Positions 15,725-24,226 of a stretch of DNA of 57,764 nucleotides are shown one piece after another (the first letter of the stretch is position 1; each line of letters opens with the position of its first letter). Both the position numbers and the translations under genes were made by a program. The notes under the pieces are model-generated. The model saw nothing but the letters and a program-made list of their open reading frames with translations, searched no databases and was not told the DNA's origin. Origin of the DNA: Olivibacter sitiensis DSM 17696 (GTDB lineage Bacteria > Bacteroidota > Bacteroidia > Sphingobacteriales > Sphingobacteriaceae); assembly GCF_000427965.1 (NCBI RefSeq), contig NZ_ATZA01000034.1:4962-62725 (forward strand). Direction: 5' to 3'.

Positions 15725-18400
15725 TTATAGTTTGTATCTGATCCCGAAGAGCATAATGCGGGGAAGTACATGGATAGTTCTTTCCGAAACTATTAGAGTG
15801 GAAACAGTATAATTGTATTTCGTTCGGTTGTTGAGCAGGTTGCTTACGGTGATGTCGAATGCCCAATCGCTGTTTTTCTTTAAAAGAAATTCTGCCCCGG
15901 CATTTAAAAGGTGAAATTTTTCGGCAATGGGCGCTAGTCCGCTTACATTGTCAAAGTATTCATAATCTGCTTTTATCAATAAAACGGGTGAGAATCTATA
16001 CTGGAGCTTGGACTTTAATATGTTCCGCTCAAAATCTGCCTCTGAATTTCCTGAAACTTGAGCGAACTCCCTGGTATATTCCAAGCTGACAAATGGCCAT
16101 TTTGTATCGATGGTTTTAAGACCAAAGGTCATGGACTGCCGGGCCTGTGAATTGTCCACAACCAGGTCATTTATCGGTTGGAGATAATGGAACCAACCAA
16201 GTCGGACAAGGATAGAAGGTTTGAACTTGAAGACATTTCTTTCGTACTTGGCCATGGCCTGTAGGTTTCTTTCCGAAATTCCGTCAAATAGCATCACGGG
16301 GGCGATAAATTGATTGATGCCCTCTATCATCAGCGCGTCACGTACCGCCTTGGTTTTCTGGCTATAGGATACATAGGAATGAAAACTGCTCATATGGCTT
16401 CCGCCAAAATGGAAGAACCGGGCCATCAGGCTATGCTGCCTGTCGTTCTCCAGCGAGGCATTGCCGCTGATTACCGCATTGTAATTGGATAGTATATAGC
16501 GATTGGCAAACCTTTCGGCCGTTGGGAAACCATTGGTGAGCGAGTAGGTGAAACTGGCTTTCTTCGTGTCGCTGAAATCGTAGTCCAGCTGGTATTTTGG
16601 CTCAATAAGGTCTTTATTCAGACGACTGATGCCGGACAGCTGCCGGGCGGAAAGGTGGTATTGGCGGGCAAACAAGGAGAACGTGTTGGTCAATTTTCCG
16701 GTGCTAAGAATGCCCTCCGCACCCAGGTACGTATGGTTGAGACGGTACTGCATGTCATTGCCGTAGCCAAAAGATGAAAAGTCATTGACGGTGGAGTCGC
16801 TCATTAGCTGCTTATCGGCACTTATCAGACCGGCGCTCGAGAAACTATGGCCAAAAGTCAGCGAGGTCCTGAAATGGCGGCTGAAGCGGTGATGGTAGTT
16901 GGCCTGTGCATCTAGGCTGTTGTTCCGTGTTTGGTAAAAGCTTTGCAGCGAATAGAATTCATCCGGCACTATCGGCAGGAGTGCCGAGAAGAAATCGTTT
17001 TCCGCTAGGTAAGATTTATGTTGTCGCCTGCTTTCAAAAAGGTGGTTGACTACCACGGATAGGGTGTTTTTCAGGCTGAAGAACTTGTGCCATTCCACAT
17101 AATGCTTGATGGACGGATTGTAATCTCTCCCCAAGGATTGAATGGCGTTCTCCTGTTCTCCCGTTGCGGATAGCAGGTCGCGTGTGGAGCGCGGCCTGTT
17201 CACTTGTACCTGTGCGTTATAGTCCCATCGTTCGTAGCGATTGGGATTGTAGCTTAGCTGTATGTTGGATAAGGACATGAGGTCTCTGTTGTCCTGTGCG
17301 ATCTGCCTGTTTTCCAATGCCCAATCCTGCTCGTTCAAGTAATTCAAGGCCTCATTGCTTTGAAACCTAATTTTTTGGTGGGACAAAATGGAAACCAATG
17401 ACAGTCTCCATTTCGCGGAAATATCAGATTCCAGATTGACAGCAGCAAAAGCCGAATTTGTCCTGCTGAAATCCTTTCCGTCTTGGGTAAGCTTGGTCAG
17501 GTCGACAAACGAAGGCTTCCTGTCCCTGGCCAAATACTTGCTTATGCCGCCCTGGAAATTGATGGCGTCCGATGTGGTGAACATAGCTCTCCCGTTGTTA
17601 TTGGCATCGCCTATAAAGCTGATGTTCTTTTTGGGCGTGAAATTGAACAAGTTGGTATGGGCTACGTAAAAGGCTTCCGGCCCCGTTTTGGCCTCGACCT
17701 CTCCAAACACCAGGTTTTTCTTGCCTTCTTTCAGCTTGATGTTCATGGCGAGGTCATCACCGCTGCTGACGTTTTTCATGAAATCGATCTCGCTGAAATG
17801 GCTGACCATTTCTACCTGGTCTACGGCATCGGCCGGAAGATTTTCTACCGCCAGTTTACTGCCGCCGCCGAAAAATTTCCTGTTCTCTACCATGGTGACG
17901 TTCACGACCTTGCCGTTGAAGGAGACCCTGCCATTTTCGTCTACCTCGAAGCCCGGAAGCTTCTCCAGGATGTCGCCCAATCGCCTTTCGTCTCCAGAGG
18001 TAAAATAGTCCGTTCGGAATACGATGGTGTCTTTTTTTATCTCTACGGGCTCGTATTTATAATCAATCCTAACCTCATCAAGGGTTTGACTGTTTTCCAT
18101 GAGCCGGAAATGAAGTTCCTTTGTGTCCTTGCCCAGTATTTTCGCCTGCTTTGCATAGCCCAGCATGGATGCCGTCACTTCATAACCTGGTAAGGAATCC
18201 AGTGTGAGGCGGTATTGGCCCCTGTCGTCCGTTTTGGTAAAGCTTACTTTGTCGGTTCCGGTTTCCTTTGCCATGACGGTGGCACGAGCCAGTGGGTTTC
18301 CCGCTGCATCAGACACAGAGCCACCGATGCTTCTGTGTTGTGCAAAGGCGACATGGGAAAACAGCAATAGAAAGAAAAAGTTTAAGATCCGCAATTCCAA
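15725..18400 (-). CDS. TonB-dependent receptor-like outer membrane protein
   Basis: This 891-residue protein starts with a signal peptide (cleavage near residue 20), then a carboxypeptidase-regulatory-like beta-sandwich (about 22-100), a plug-like domain (about 110-215, with LPGFEVDENGRVSFNGK) and a long beta-barrel region ending in a typical aromatic strand. This subtype has no clear TonB box and is found next to GLPGLI-family genes, as here. The start codon is TTG: no ATG or GTG lies upstream before an in-frame TAG that directly precedes the TTG. The substrate is unknown. The two GLPGLI genes lie upstream on the same strand, so all three may form one unit. Confidence 0.85.
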   Translation of the reverse strand: MELRILNFFFLLLFSHVAFAQHRSIGGSVSDAAGNPLARATVMAKETGTDKVSFTKTDDRGQYRLTLDSLPGYEVTASMLGYAKQAKILGKDTKELHFRLMENSQTLDEVRIDYKYEPVEIKKDTIVFRTDYFTSGDERRLGDILEKLPGFEVDENGRVSFNGKVVNVTMVENRKFFGGGSKLAVENLPADAVDQVEMVSHFSEIDFMKNVSSGDDLAMNIKLKEGKKNLVFGEVEAKTGPEAFYVAHTNLFNFTPKKNISFIGDANNNGRAMFTTSDAINFQGGISKYLARDRKPSFVDLTKLTQDGKDFSRTNSAFAAVNLESDISAKWRLSLVSILSHQKIRFQSNEALNYLNEQDWALENRQIAQDNRDLMSLSNIQLSYNPNRYERWDYNAQVQVNRPRSTRDLLSATGEQENAIQSLGRDYNPSIKHYVEWHKFFSLKNTLSVVVNHLFESRRQHKSYLAENDFFSALLPIVPDEFYSLQSFYQTRNNSLDAQANYHHRFSRHFRTSLTFGHSFSSAGLISADKQLMSDSTVNDFSSFGYGNDMQYRLNHTYLGAEGILSTGKLTNTFSLFARQYHLSARQLSGISRLNKDLIEPKYQLDYDFSDTKKASFTYSLTNGFPTAERFANRYILSNYNAVISGNASLENDRQHSLMARFFHFGGSHMSSFHSYVSYSQKTKAVRDALMIEGINQFIAPVMLFDGISERNLQAMAKYERNVFKFKPSILVRLGWFHYLQPINDLVVDNSQARQSMTFGLKTIDTKWPFVSLEYTREFAQVSGNSEADFERNILKSKLQYRFSPVLLIKADYEYFDNVSGLAPIAEKFHLLNAGAEFLLKKNSDWAFDITVSNLLNNRTKYNYTVSTLIVSERTIHVLPRIMLFGIRYKL

Positions 18401-18476
18401 CTAGCTAAATGATTTTTCCTGCAAAGTTTCACGCTATATCCCCTTCTTTCGGTAGGCCACAATTGGTACGATATGT

Positions 18477-19205
18477 TTATTTTGACAGCTTTCTAGCAGC
18501 TCTCTGCTCCCTAATGCGCTTCGATTGTTCGGCTTCAGTTACCACCTCGTAATTGGGCCTTTGCTTGATGTTTGGCGTGTTTGAAAAAGAGATGGATTTG
18601 AGACCGAATAGCGCGGTTTCCGTTTGTAGTTCTAGGATCAGGCCAGGCAGGCCACCGTATTTTAGCGGGCCGAAAGGGTAATCAAGGTCCGGGCAGAACC
18701 AGGCAATGGCATTTTTGATAAATTCCTTGCCCTCCTGATTGACGGTCTTAGTCTGGGTAGTAGCCTTGATGCAGGTAAATTCGCCAATCTGCTTGGATTC
18801 GTTCGTGATTTTCCAAGAATCGGCGCGGGGAATCTGCATCAGGAAAGGCTCTTTGGAAAAAATGCTTTTTGGGAAAGCTACATAGCCCCCCTTACTATCC
18901 TGCCATATTCCCTCATTACTGCCGTCACCAACCCAAAGGTTCAGATATCTCTTAAAAGATAACGAAGGGTTTCCATTGATCTGAAAATAAGATTTTTCGG
19001 CATTGGCATTCAGTGTATATATTTGGGTGTTTAGTTCGTCAAAGAATAGAGGATTCTGCTTTATTATCAATTCCTTGAAAGGTGAATCGTCTGGCCCCTC
19101 AAGCGACTTAACACTATAAATAGCGGATACGTATTTCCTGCTGATCTGAGCATTGACATGGCCGGTAGATAAAAGAATAATAATGTATAAAGCTATGTTT
19201 TTCAT
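18477..19205 (-). CDS. GLPGLI family protein, copy A
   Basis: This 242-residue secreted protein has a cleavable signal peptide (about residues 1-20) and contains the signature GGLPGLILEL near residue 190 that names the GLPGLI family, known only in Bacteroidota. The frame is open back to 19256, but the ATG at 19205 sits directly before the signal peptide. It is a tandem duplicate of the gene at 19605-20330, about 82 percent identical by my hand count. GLPGLI genes commonly neighbour an outer membrane receptor like the one downstream. The molecular function is unknown. Confidence 0.88.
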   Translation of the reverse strand: MKNIALYIIILLSTGHVNAQISRKYVSAIYSVKSLEGPDDSPFKELIIKQNPLFFDELNTQIYTLNANAEKSYFQINGNPSLSFKRYLNLWVGDGSNEGIWQDSKGGYVAFPKSIFSKEPFLMQIPRADSWKITNESKQIGEFTCIKATTQTKTVNQEGKEFIKNAIAWFCPDLDYPFGPLKYGGLPGLILELQTETALFGLKSISFSNTPNIKQRPNYEVVTEAEQSKRIREQRAARKLSK

Positions 19206-19604
19206 GTTTATGTATTGCGAAAATGGGAAGAGGGAGGCCCATTTAGGGATACTCATTTTGATTAAGTTTGAAGTTGACGATGATTGCTAAGACTGGGTGC
19301 ACAAAAATCCGTTTTGCCCGAGTTGCGGGCATAGCGTTCCTTTTTCAGGACGTCGATAACCGCAATGGTCGCAAAGAAAATAGGCGCAAAGGTCGCAAAG
19401 AAAGGCCATAGCGTACTTTGCGAAACCCCATTGCGTCTTTTCGGTACATAAAGAAACAGTCAATCACTGCAATTTGTCGTGCAACCGCTAAGACTTCGTA
19501 AAAATAGAAGAAAAAGGTATTTAATGCAAAAAGAAAATAGATAAAATAGTGAAGGACACATAGCGTTACGTGACACGCTTTTATCGTCCTGCCGCCTGGC
19601 TCCT

Positions 19605-20330
19605 TTATTTGGACAGCCCCCTAAAGCCCCCCTGCTCCCTAAAGCGTTTTCCAAACTCGGCTTCCTTCTCCACTTTGTAATCGGGTCTTTGCTTAATGTT
19701 TGGCGTATTTGAAAAGGAGATGGATTTGAGGCCGAAAAGAACCGTCTCGGTCTGCAGCTCCACGATGAGGCCGGGCAGGCCGCCGTATTTTAGCGGGCCG
19801 AAAGGGTAATCCAGGTCCGGGCAGAACCAGGCAATGGCGTTCTTGACGAACTCCTTGCCCTCCGGATTGACGGTCTTGGTCTGGGTGGTAGCCTTGATGC
19901 AGGTAAATTCGCCAATCTGCTTGGATTCATTGGTGATCTTCCAGGAATCGGCGCGTGGTACCTGCATTAGGAAAGGCTCCTTGAAAAACATGTTCTTGTG
20001 AAAGGGTACATAGCCTCCTTTGCTGTCCTGCCATATTCCATCGTGCACGCTCCCAACCCAAAGGTTTAAATGTTTTTTAAAATTTAAAGAAAGAGTTGCA
20101 TTTATCTGAAAATAGGATTCTTCGGCATTGGCGTTCAATGTGAATGTATGGGTGTTTAGCTCATCAAAGAATAGGGGATTTTCATTTACTATCAGTTCTT
20201 TGAAAGGTGAATCGTCTGGTCCCTCAAGCGACTTAACGCTATAAATGGCGGATACGTATTCCCTGCTCATCTGTGCATTGACATGGCCGGTAGATAAAAG
20301 AATAATAATGTACAAAGCTATGTTTTTCAT
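19605..20330 (-). CDS. GLPGLI family protein, copy B
   Basis: This 241-residue paralogue of copy A has the same signal peptide and the signature GGLPGLIVEL. Long stretches from EPFLMQ through the signature are nearly unchanged, while residues about 45-105 and the last 25 residues differ strongly. Start and upstream region are equivalent to copy A (ATG at 20330, frame open to 20381). Like copy A it should be periplasmic or surface associated, with unknown function. Confidence 0.87.
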   Translation of the reverse strand: MKNIALYIIILLSTGHVNAQMSREYVSAIYSVKSLEGPDDSPFKELIVNENPLFFDELNTHTFTLNANAEESYFQINATLSLNFKKHLNLWVGSVHDGIWQDSKGGYVPFHKNMFFKEPFLMQVPRADSWKITNESKQIGEFTCIKATTQTKTVNPEGKEFVKNAIAWFCPDLDYPFGPLKYGGLPGLIVELQTETVLFGLKSISFSNTPNIKQRPDYKVEKEAEFGKRFREQGGFRGLSK

Positions 20331-20694
20331 GTTAATGTATTGCGAAAATGGGAAGAGGGAGGCCCATTTAGGGATACTCATTTTGATTAAGTTTGAAGTT
20401 GACGATGCTTGCTAAGACTGGGCGCACAAAAATCCGTTTTGCCCGAGTTGCGGGCATAGCGTTCCTTTTTCAGGACGTCGATAACCGCAAAGGTCGCAAA
20501 GAAAGGCCATAGCGTACTTTGCGAAACCCCATTGCGTCTTTGCGGTACATAAAGAAACAGTCAATCACTGCAATTTGTCGTGCAACCGCTAAGACTTCGT
20601 AAAAATAGAAGAAAAAGGTATTTAATGCAAAAATATGTTCCCTATGGGAGCTGAGTAATCTGGGGCGCACGACAGATTTCCCACTTGTCGTTGT

Positions 20695-20796
20695 CGTCAT
20701 TGCGAGGAGGCACGACGAAGCCTGCCTGACGGCAGTAAGGCAATCTGACAAACAAAAAACGTAGATTGCCGCGTCACTTCGCTCCTCGCAATGACG
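20695..20796. repeat. Long dispersed palindrome (MITE- or BIME-like)
   Basis: The left end CGTCATTGCGAGGAGG and the right end CTCCTCGCAATGACG are reverse complements. Inner parts also pair (GAAG/CTTC, GGCAATCT/AGATTGCC), giving a roughly 100-base imperfect hairpin. Palindromes with these ends occur between genes in many unrelated bacteria. It carries no ORF. The rest of 20633-21013 shows no gene, only the promoter before 21014. Confidence 0.75.
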
Positions 20797-20970
20797 CGTT
20801 TTTTGTGAAAAGGGATTTTTGTCGTGCATCCAGTAATCTGGACAAAGCAACTTTCTAATTCGAAGCGTAGTAAAGTACCAATTTTGCCGGCGCTTTCTCC
20901 TTGCGCTCAAATTGGTAATTTACTAGCCCTATTCTATCGGAAGCATGTATAAATTCGCCCTGTTTTTATG

Positions 20971-20978
20971 TAAGTTTG
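20971..20978 (+). promoter_or_regulatory. Promoter -7 box of the ABC exporter operon
   Basis: TAAGTTTG matches TAnnTTTG and lies 35 bases before the ATG at 21014. A matching -33 box is not evident. Confidence 0.4.
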
Positions 20979-21013
20979 TGTAGGCTTTTGGACATTGGAA
21001 ACGTGCGCTGCAA

Positions 21014-23281
21014 ATGACGATACTATTTAGGGTAGCTCGGTTGGAGCTGGCCATACTGTTTTATTCCATCATAGGCTGGTTGGTGCTGCTCGTCTTTACG
21101 GTGCAATGTGGCATTACCATTGGCGATATGCTGTACAGTAAGGAGTCTAGTCAGCAATTGGGTTCTGAACTTGGTCCGCTCACGGCCGAGCTCTTTGCCG
21201 GTAGCTATGGTTTTTTCGCCTCCGTATTGCGGAATCTGTACCTATACATCCCTTTGCTCACCATGGGCGTCATGAGCCGCGAGCTGAGCAGTGGCACCAT
21301 CAAGTTGTTGCAGTCCTCTCCTGTGACCAATGCTCAGGTTGTTTGCGGCAAGTACCTGGCCCTTTTGTACTATGGGCTTTGTTTTGTAGCCGTGCTGATG
21401 GGCGTAGGTATTACGGCCGGTATGGCTGTGGAACATTTGGACTTTGGCCATATAGCTGTCGCCCTATTGGGCACTTACCTGCTTTGGTGTGCATATGCGG
21501 CCATTGGCCTCTTCATGTCTAGCCTTACTAAGTATCAGGTGGTGGCAGCGGTGAGCACCTTGGCTATCTTGGCCGGCCTGAACTATGTGGGCAAGGTGGG
21601 GCAAAACACGCTATGGATTCGTGAGTTCACCTATTGGCTCTCCCTGGCGGGACGCACCAACCATTTTGTGAGCGGCATGGTTAGCAGCGCGGATCTTTTC
21701 TATTTTCTTTTGGTTATTTTTCTGTTTATCTCCCTGACGATTATGCACATGGACGACGGGCGTGTATTGCGTTCCGATGTGGTACGTTCGTTTCGCTATG
21801 CAGGTCTCGTTGCCTTGGTGCTGCTATTGGGATATGCTACTTCCTTACCAAGGATGAGTAAATATGCAGATTTCACCCGTTTTGAGACCAATACATTGAC
21901 CGAGGCAAGTAGGCGCATTATCAAGCGGCTGGGCGACAAGCCTGTATCTATAGCCTCCTATGCCAATATCCTGCACCCACATGGACGATTGGGGACCTTG
22001 AAATGGCGCAAGTTCGACCAAAAGCAATTTGAACAATATACCCGTTTCATGCCCGGTATGGCTATGCCTTATACGCTGTATTACGATTATGTGCCGGACT
22101 ATGGCATGGATAGTACGGAGAACCTGCAGGAAAAAGCATACAAAAGCGCCTTGGCCCATGAAGTAGATATAGCCACCGTACTTGCTCCCGAAGAAATTGG
22201 GAAGATCATCGATCTGAAGCCGGAGCAGAACAGCTTTGTGCGCATGGTGCATTACAAGGGGGATAGCATTCCGCTAAGGATGTTTCAAGATATGTATGTG
22301 TACCCCCATGAGGCAGAGATAACGGCCGTACTGAAGCGTTTTCTGCAGAAGGCGTCCGTGGTCGCTTTTATAAGCGGTCATGGCGAGCGCAGTATTGCCA
22401 AGACGGGCGATAGGGCGTATAGCAAGATGACAACGGAAATTACCAGTAGGGAAGCCCTCGTGAACCAGGGCTTTGTGGTACGCGATATCCGTGCCGAACA
22501 ACTCGATGCCCTGGATCGTGAACTGGCCATAGCGGTGGTGGCCGATCCCTATGAGGCATACGCGCCCAGGGAAATTGCGGCCTTGCAAACTTATTTGGCA
22601 GCTGGCGGCAACTGCTTGCTGATGGCCGAACCAGGCAAACAGGAGATAATGAACAGCCTGCTGGCGAAAATACCTGCCAAATTTGACCGGGAGCAGGTGT
22701 ACGAGTGGAGTAAGGACTATAGCCTTGATCTCATTCAGGCCAAATTTACGGCACAGGCCGGTGTGTTTGAATTGCCGCAGAAACCTGATGCCATCGTGTG
22801 CTTGAATGGCGCAGTGCCCATTGTGCTGGATGAAGATATGGGAGACTTTGCGAGTGTGAATCTGTTGGTAAGCAATGGAATGATGGCTTGGAAAAGCGAC
22901 AAAAAAGTGGAATTGCGCAATGATGGTAAAATGCAGAAGGAGGAACCTACGGGCTCATGGCCATTGGCCGTGGCACTGACACGGCAGGTCAACAGCCGGC
23001 AACAACGGATTGCCTTGATAGGGGATGCCGACTTCATGAGCAATGCCGAGTTTGCGCGCTACGGCCCTATGACTGAAAACATCACTTTTGCTACCAAACT
23101 ATTTAAGTGGTTTGCCTATGGCGAATTTCCCGTAGATGTAAGCCGTCCGCAACCGACGGATAAGCGGATAAAGGCATCAAGGGCAAATATAGAAACCATG
23201 AAGTACGTGTGGGTAGGGCTGTTGCCCGCTTTAATGGCCCTCGCGGGAGGCTATACGCTTATCACTAGGAGAAGAAAATAA
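21014..23281 (+). CDS. GldF-GldG-type fusion permease, paralogue 1
   Basis: This 755-residue protein joins an ABC-2 permease domain (about residues 1-275, six or so membrane segments, with LTMGVMSRELSSGTIKLLQS) to a large extracytoplasmic GldG-like auxiliary domain (about 285-725). A last membrane helix near 730-750 is followed by RRRK. In flavobacterial gliding bacteria GldF and GldG are separate proteins working with GldA; here they are one chain. GldG-like marks are FISGHGERS and the AAGGNCLLMAEPGK strand-turn. The ATPase gene follows after 12 bases. The cargo is unknown. Confidence 0.87.
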   Translation: MTILFRVARLELAILFYSIIGWLVLLVFTVQCGITIGDMLYSKESSQQLGSELGPLTAELFAGSYGFFASVLRNLYLYIPLLTMGVMSRELSSGTIKLLQSSPVTNAQVVCGKYLALLYYGLCFVAVLMGVGITAGMAVEHLDFGHIAVALLGTYLLWCAYAAIGLFMSSLTKYQVVAAVSTLAILAGLNYVGKVGQNTLWIREFTYWLSLAGRTNHFVSGMVSSADLFYFLLVIFLFISLTIMHMDDGRVLRSDVVRSFRYAGLVALVLLLGYATSLPRMSKYADFTRFETNTLTEASRRIIKRLGDKPVSIASYANILHPHGRLGTLKWRKFDQKQFEQYTRFMPGMAMPYTLYYDYVPDYGMDSTENLQEKAYKSALAHEVDIATVLAPEEIGKIIDLKPEQNSFVRMVHYKGDSIPLRMFQDMYVYPHEAEITAVLKRFLQKASVVAFISGHGERSIAKTGDRAYSKMTTEITSREALVNQGFVVRDIRAEQLDALDRELAIAVVADPYEAYAPREIAALQTYLAAGGNCLLMAEPGKQEIMNSLLAKIPAKFDREQVYEWSKDYSLDLIQAKFTAQAGVFELPQKPDAIVCLNGAVPIVLDEDMGDFASVNLLVSNGMMAWKSDKKVELRNDGKMQKEEPTGSWPLAVALTRQVNSRQQRIALIGDADFMSNAEFARYGPMTENITFATKLFKWFAYGEFPVDVSRPQPTDKRIKASRANIETMKYVWVGLLPALMALAGGYTLITRRRK

Positions 23282-23293
23282 ATAAAAAGATTT

Positions 23294-24220
23294 ATGCCAA
23301 ACAGCATTGCCAAGATAGTGCATCTTTCTCATCGTTATGCCCGGGATTGGGCCATATGGGATATCAGTTTTGACATTACGGAGAAAGGCGTGATGGGCTT
23401 GCTGGGCGCAAATGGCGCGGGCAAGTCGACCACGATGAATATCTTGTGCGGGGTGATCAACCAAACCGAGGGAAATGTATTCATAGATGGTGTTGACATG
23501 CGTAAAAATCCCGTGGAGGCCAAGCGCCTAATAGGCTTTCTGCCACAAAAGGCACCCCTGCACCTGGAACTGACCGTGGATGAATACCTCACACATTGCG
23601 CCTATATGCGCTCCGTACCGAAGGGGGAGATTTACAAGGCAGTGGAAGAGGCAAAGGAAAAATGTGGCATCGGCCATTTCAGTAAGCGCCTATTGGTCAA
23701 TTTATCTGGAGGTTACCAGCAGCGCGTAGGTATTGCGCAGGCCATTATCCACCGGCCAAAGCTGGTGGTATTGGATGAACCCACCAATGGCTTAGATCCC
23801 AATCAGATCTTGGAGGTGCGCAAGTTGATTGGTGAAATAGCACGCGAACGATCTGTCATCCTCTCTACCCATATTCTTTCTGAAGTGCAGGCCACCTGCC
23901 ACGATATTGTCATGATGGCACATGGACGTGTGGTATTTGCCGATACCTTGCAGGCTTTCAATAACTACATAACGCCCAACTCTTTGGTCATGCACATGCT
24001 GGCGGCGCCCGACAGGGACGTATTGATGGCGCTTCCTTTTGTGCAGCAGGTAGAACAATTGGATGGGCAGCGATGGCGGCTTTTTTTCAATGATGACAAG
24101 GGCATCACCGAACGCCTGATACAGATGAGCGTGGAAAACGGGTGGCAATTGGTTGAAATCTATCTGGAAAAGAGCTCGCTAGATGGGGTTTTTGCACAAC
24201 TTTCAAAAAAACAATCCTGA
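23294..24220 (+). CDS. GldA-like ABC transporter ATP-binding protein
   Basis: This 308-residue ATPase of the ABC-2 exporter class has Walker A GANGAGKST at residues 38-46, signature LSGGYQQR and Walker B LVVLDEPTNGLDP. The C-terminal 70 residues are the extra domain typical of the GldA/CcmA-like subfamily. It would power the two fusion permeases that flank it (gaps of 12 and 6 bases), most simply as a heteromeric exporter. A link to gliding motility is not proven by the sequence. Confidence 0.9.
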   Translation: MPNSIAKIVHLSHRYARDWAIWDISFDITEKGVMGLLGANGAGKSTTMNILCGVINQTEGNVFIDGVDMRKNPVEAKRLIGFLPQKAPLHLELTVDEYLTHCAYMRSVPKGEIYKAVEEAKEKCGIGHFSKRLLVNLSGGYQQRVGIAQAIIHRPKLVVLDEPTNGLDPNQILEVRKLIGEIARERSVILSTHILSEVQATCHDIVMMAHGRVVFADTLQAFNNYITPNSLVMHMLAAPDRDVLMALPFVQQVEQLDGQRWRLFFNDDKGITERLIQMSVENGWQLVEIYLEKSSLDGVFAQLSKKQS

Positions 24221-24226
24221 AAGGCT

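Larger units (their letters stand above)
18477..20632. repeat. 1.1 kb tandem duplication of a GLPGLI gene and its upstream region
   Basis: Copy A (18477 to about 19530) and copy B (19605 to about 20632) each comprise one GLPGLI gene plus about 300 bases upstream of it. The offset is 1125 bases at the start codons. The upstream parts differ by only about four substitutions and one 24-base indel that repeats a GTCGCAAAGAAA piece, while the coding parts differ far more. Region 19206-19604 holds no other gene. Confidence 0.85.

Noticed and set aside
20470-20910. 146-codon minus-strand frame
   Set aside because: It reads through the duplicated spacer and the long palindrome, so it is a product of repeat sequence.
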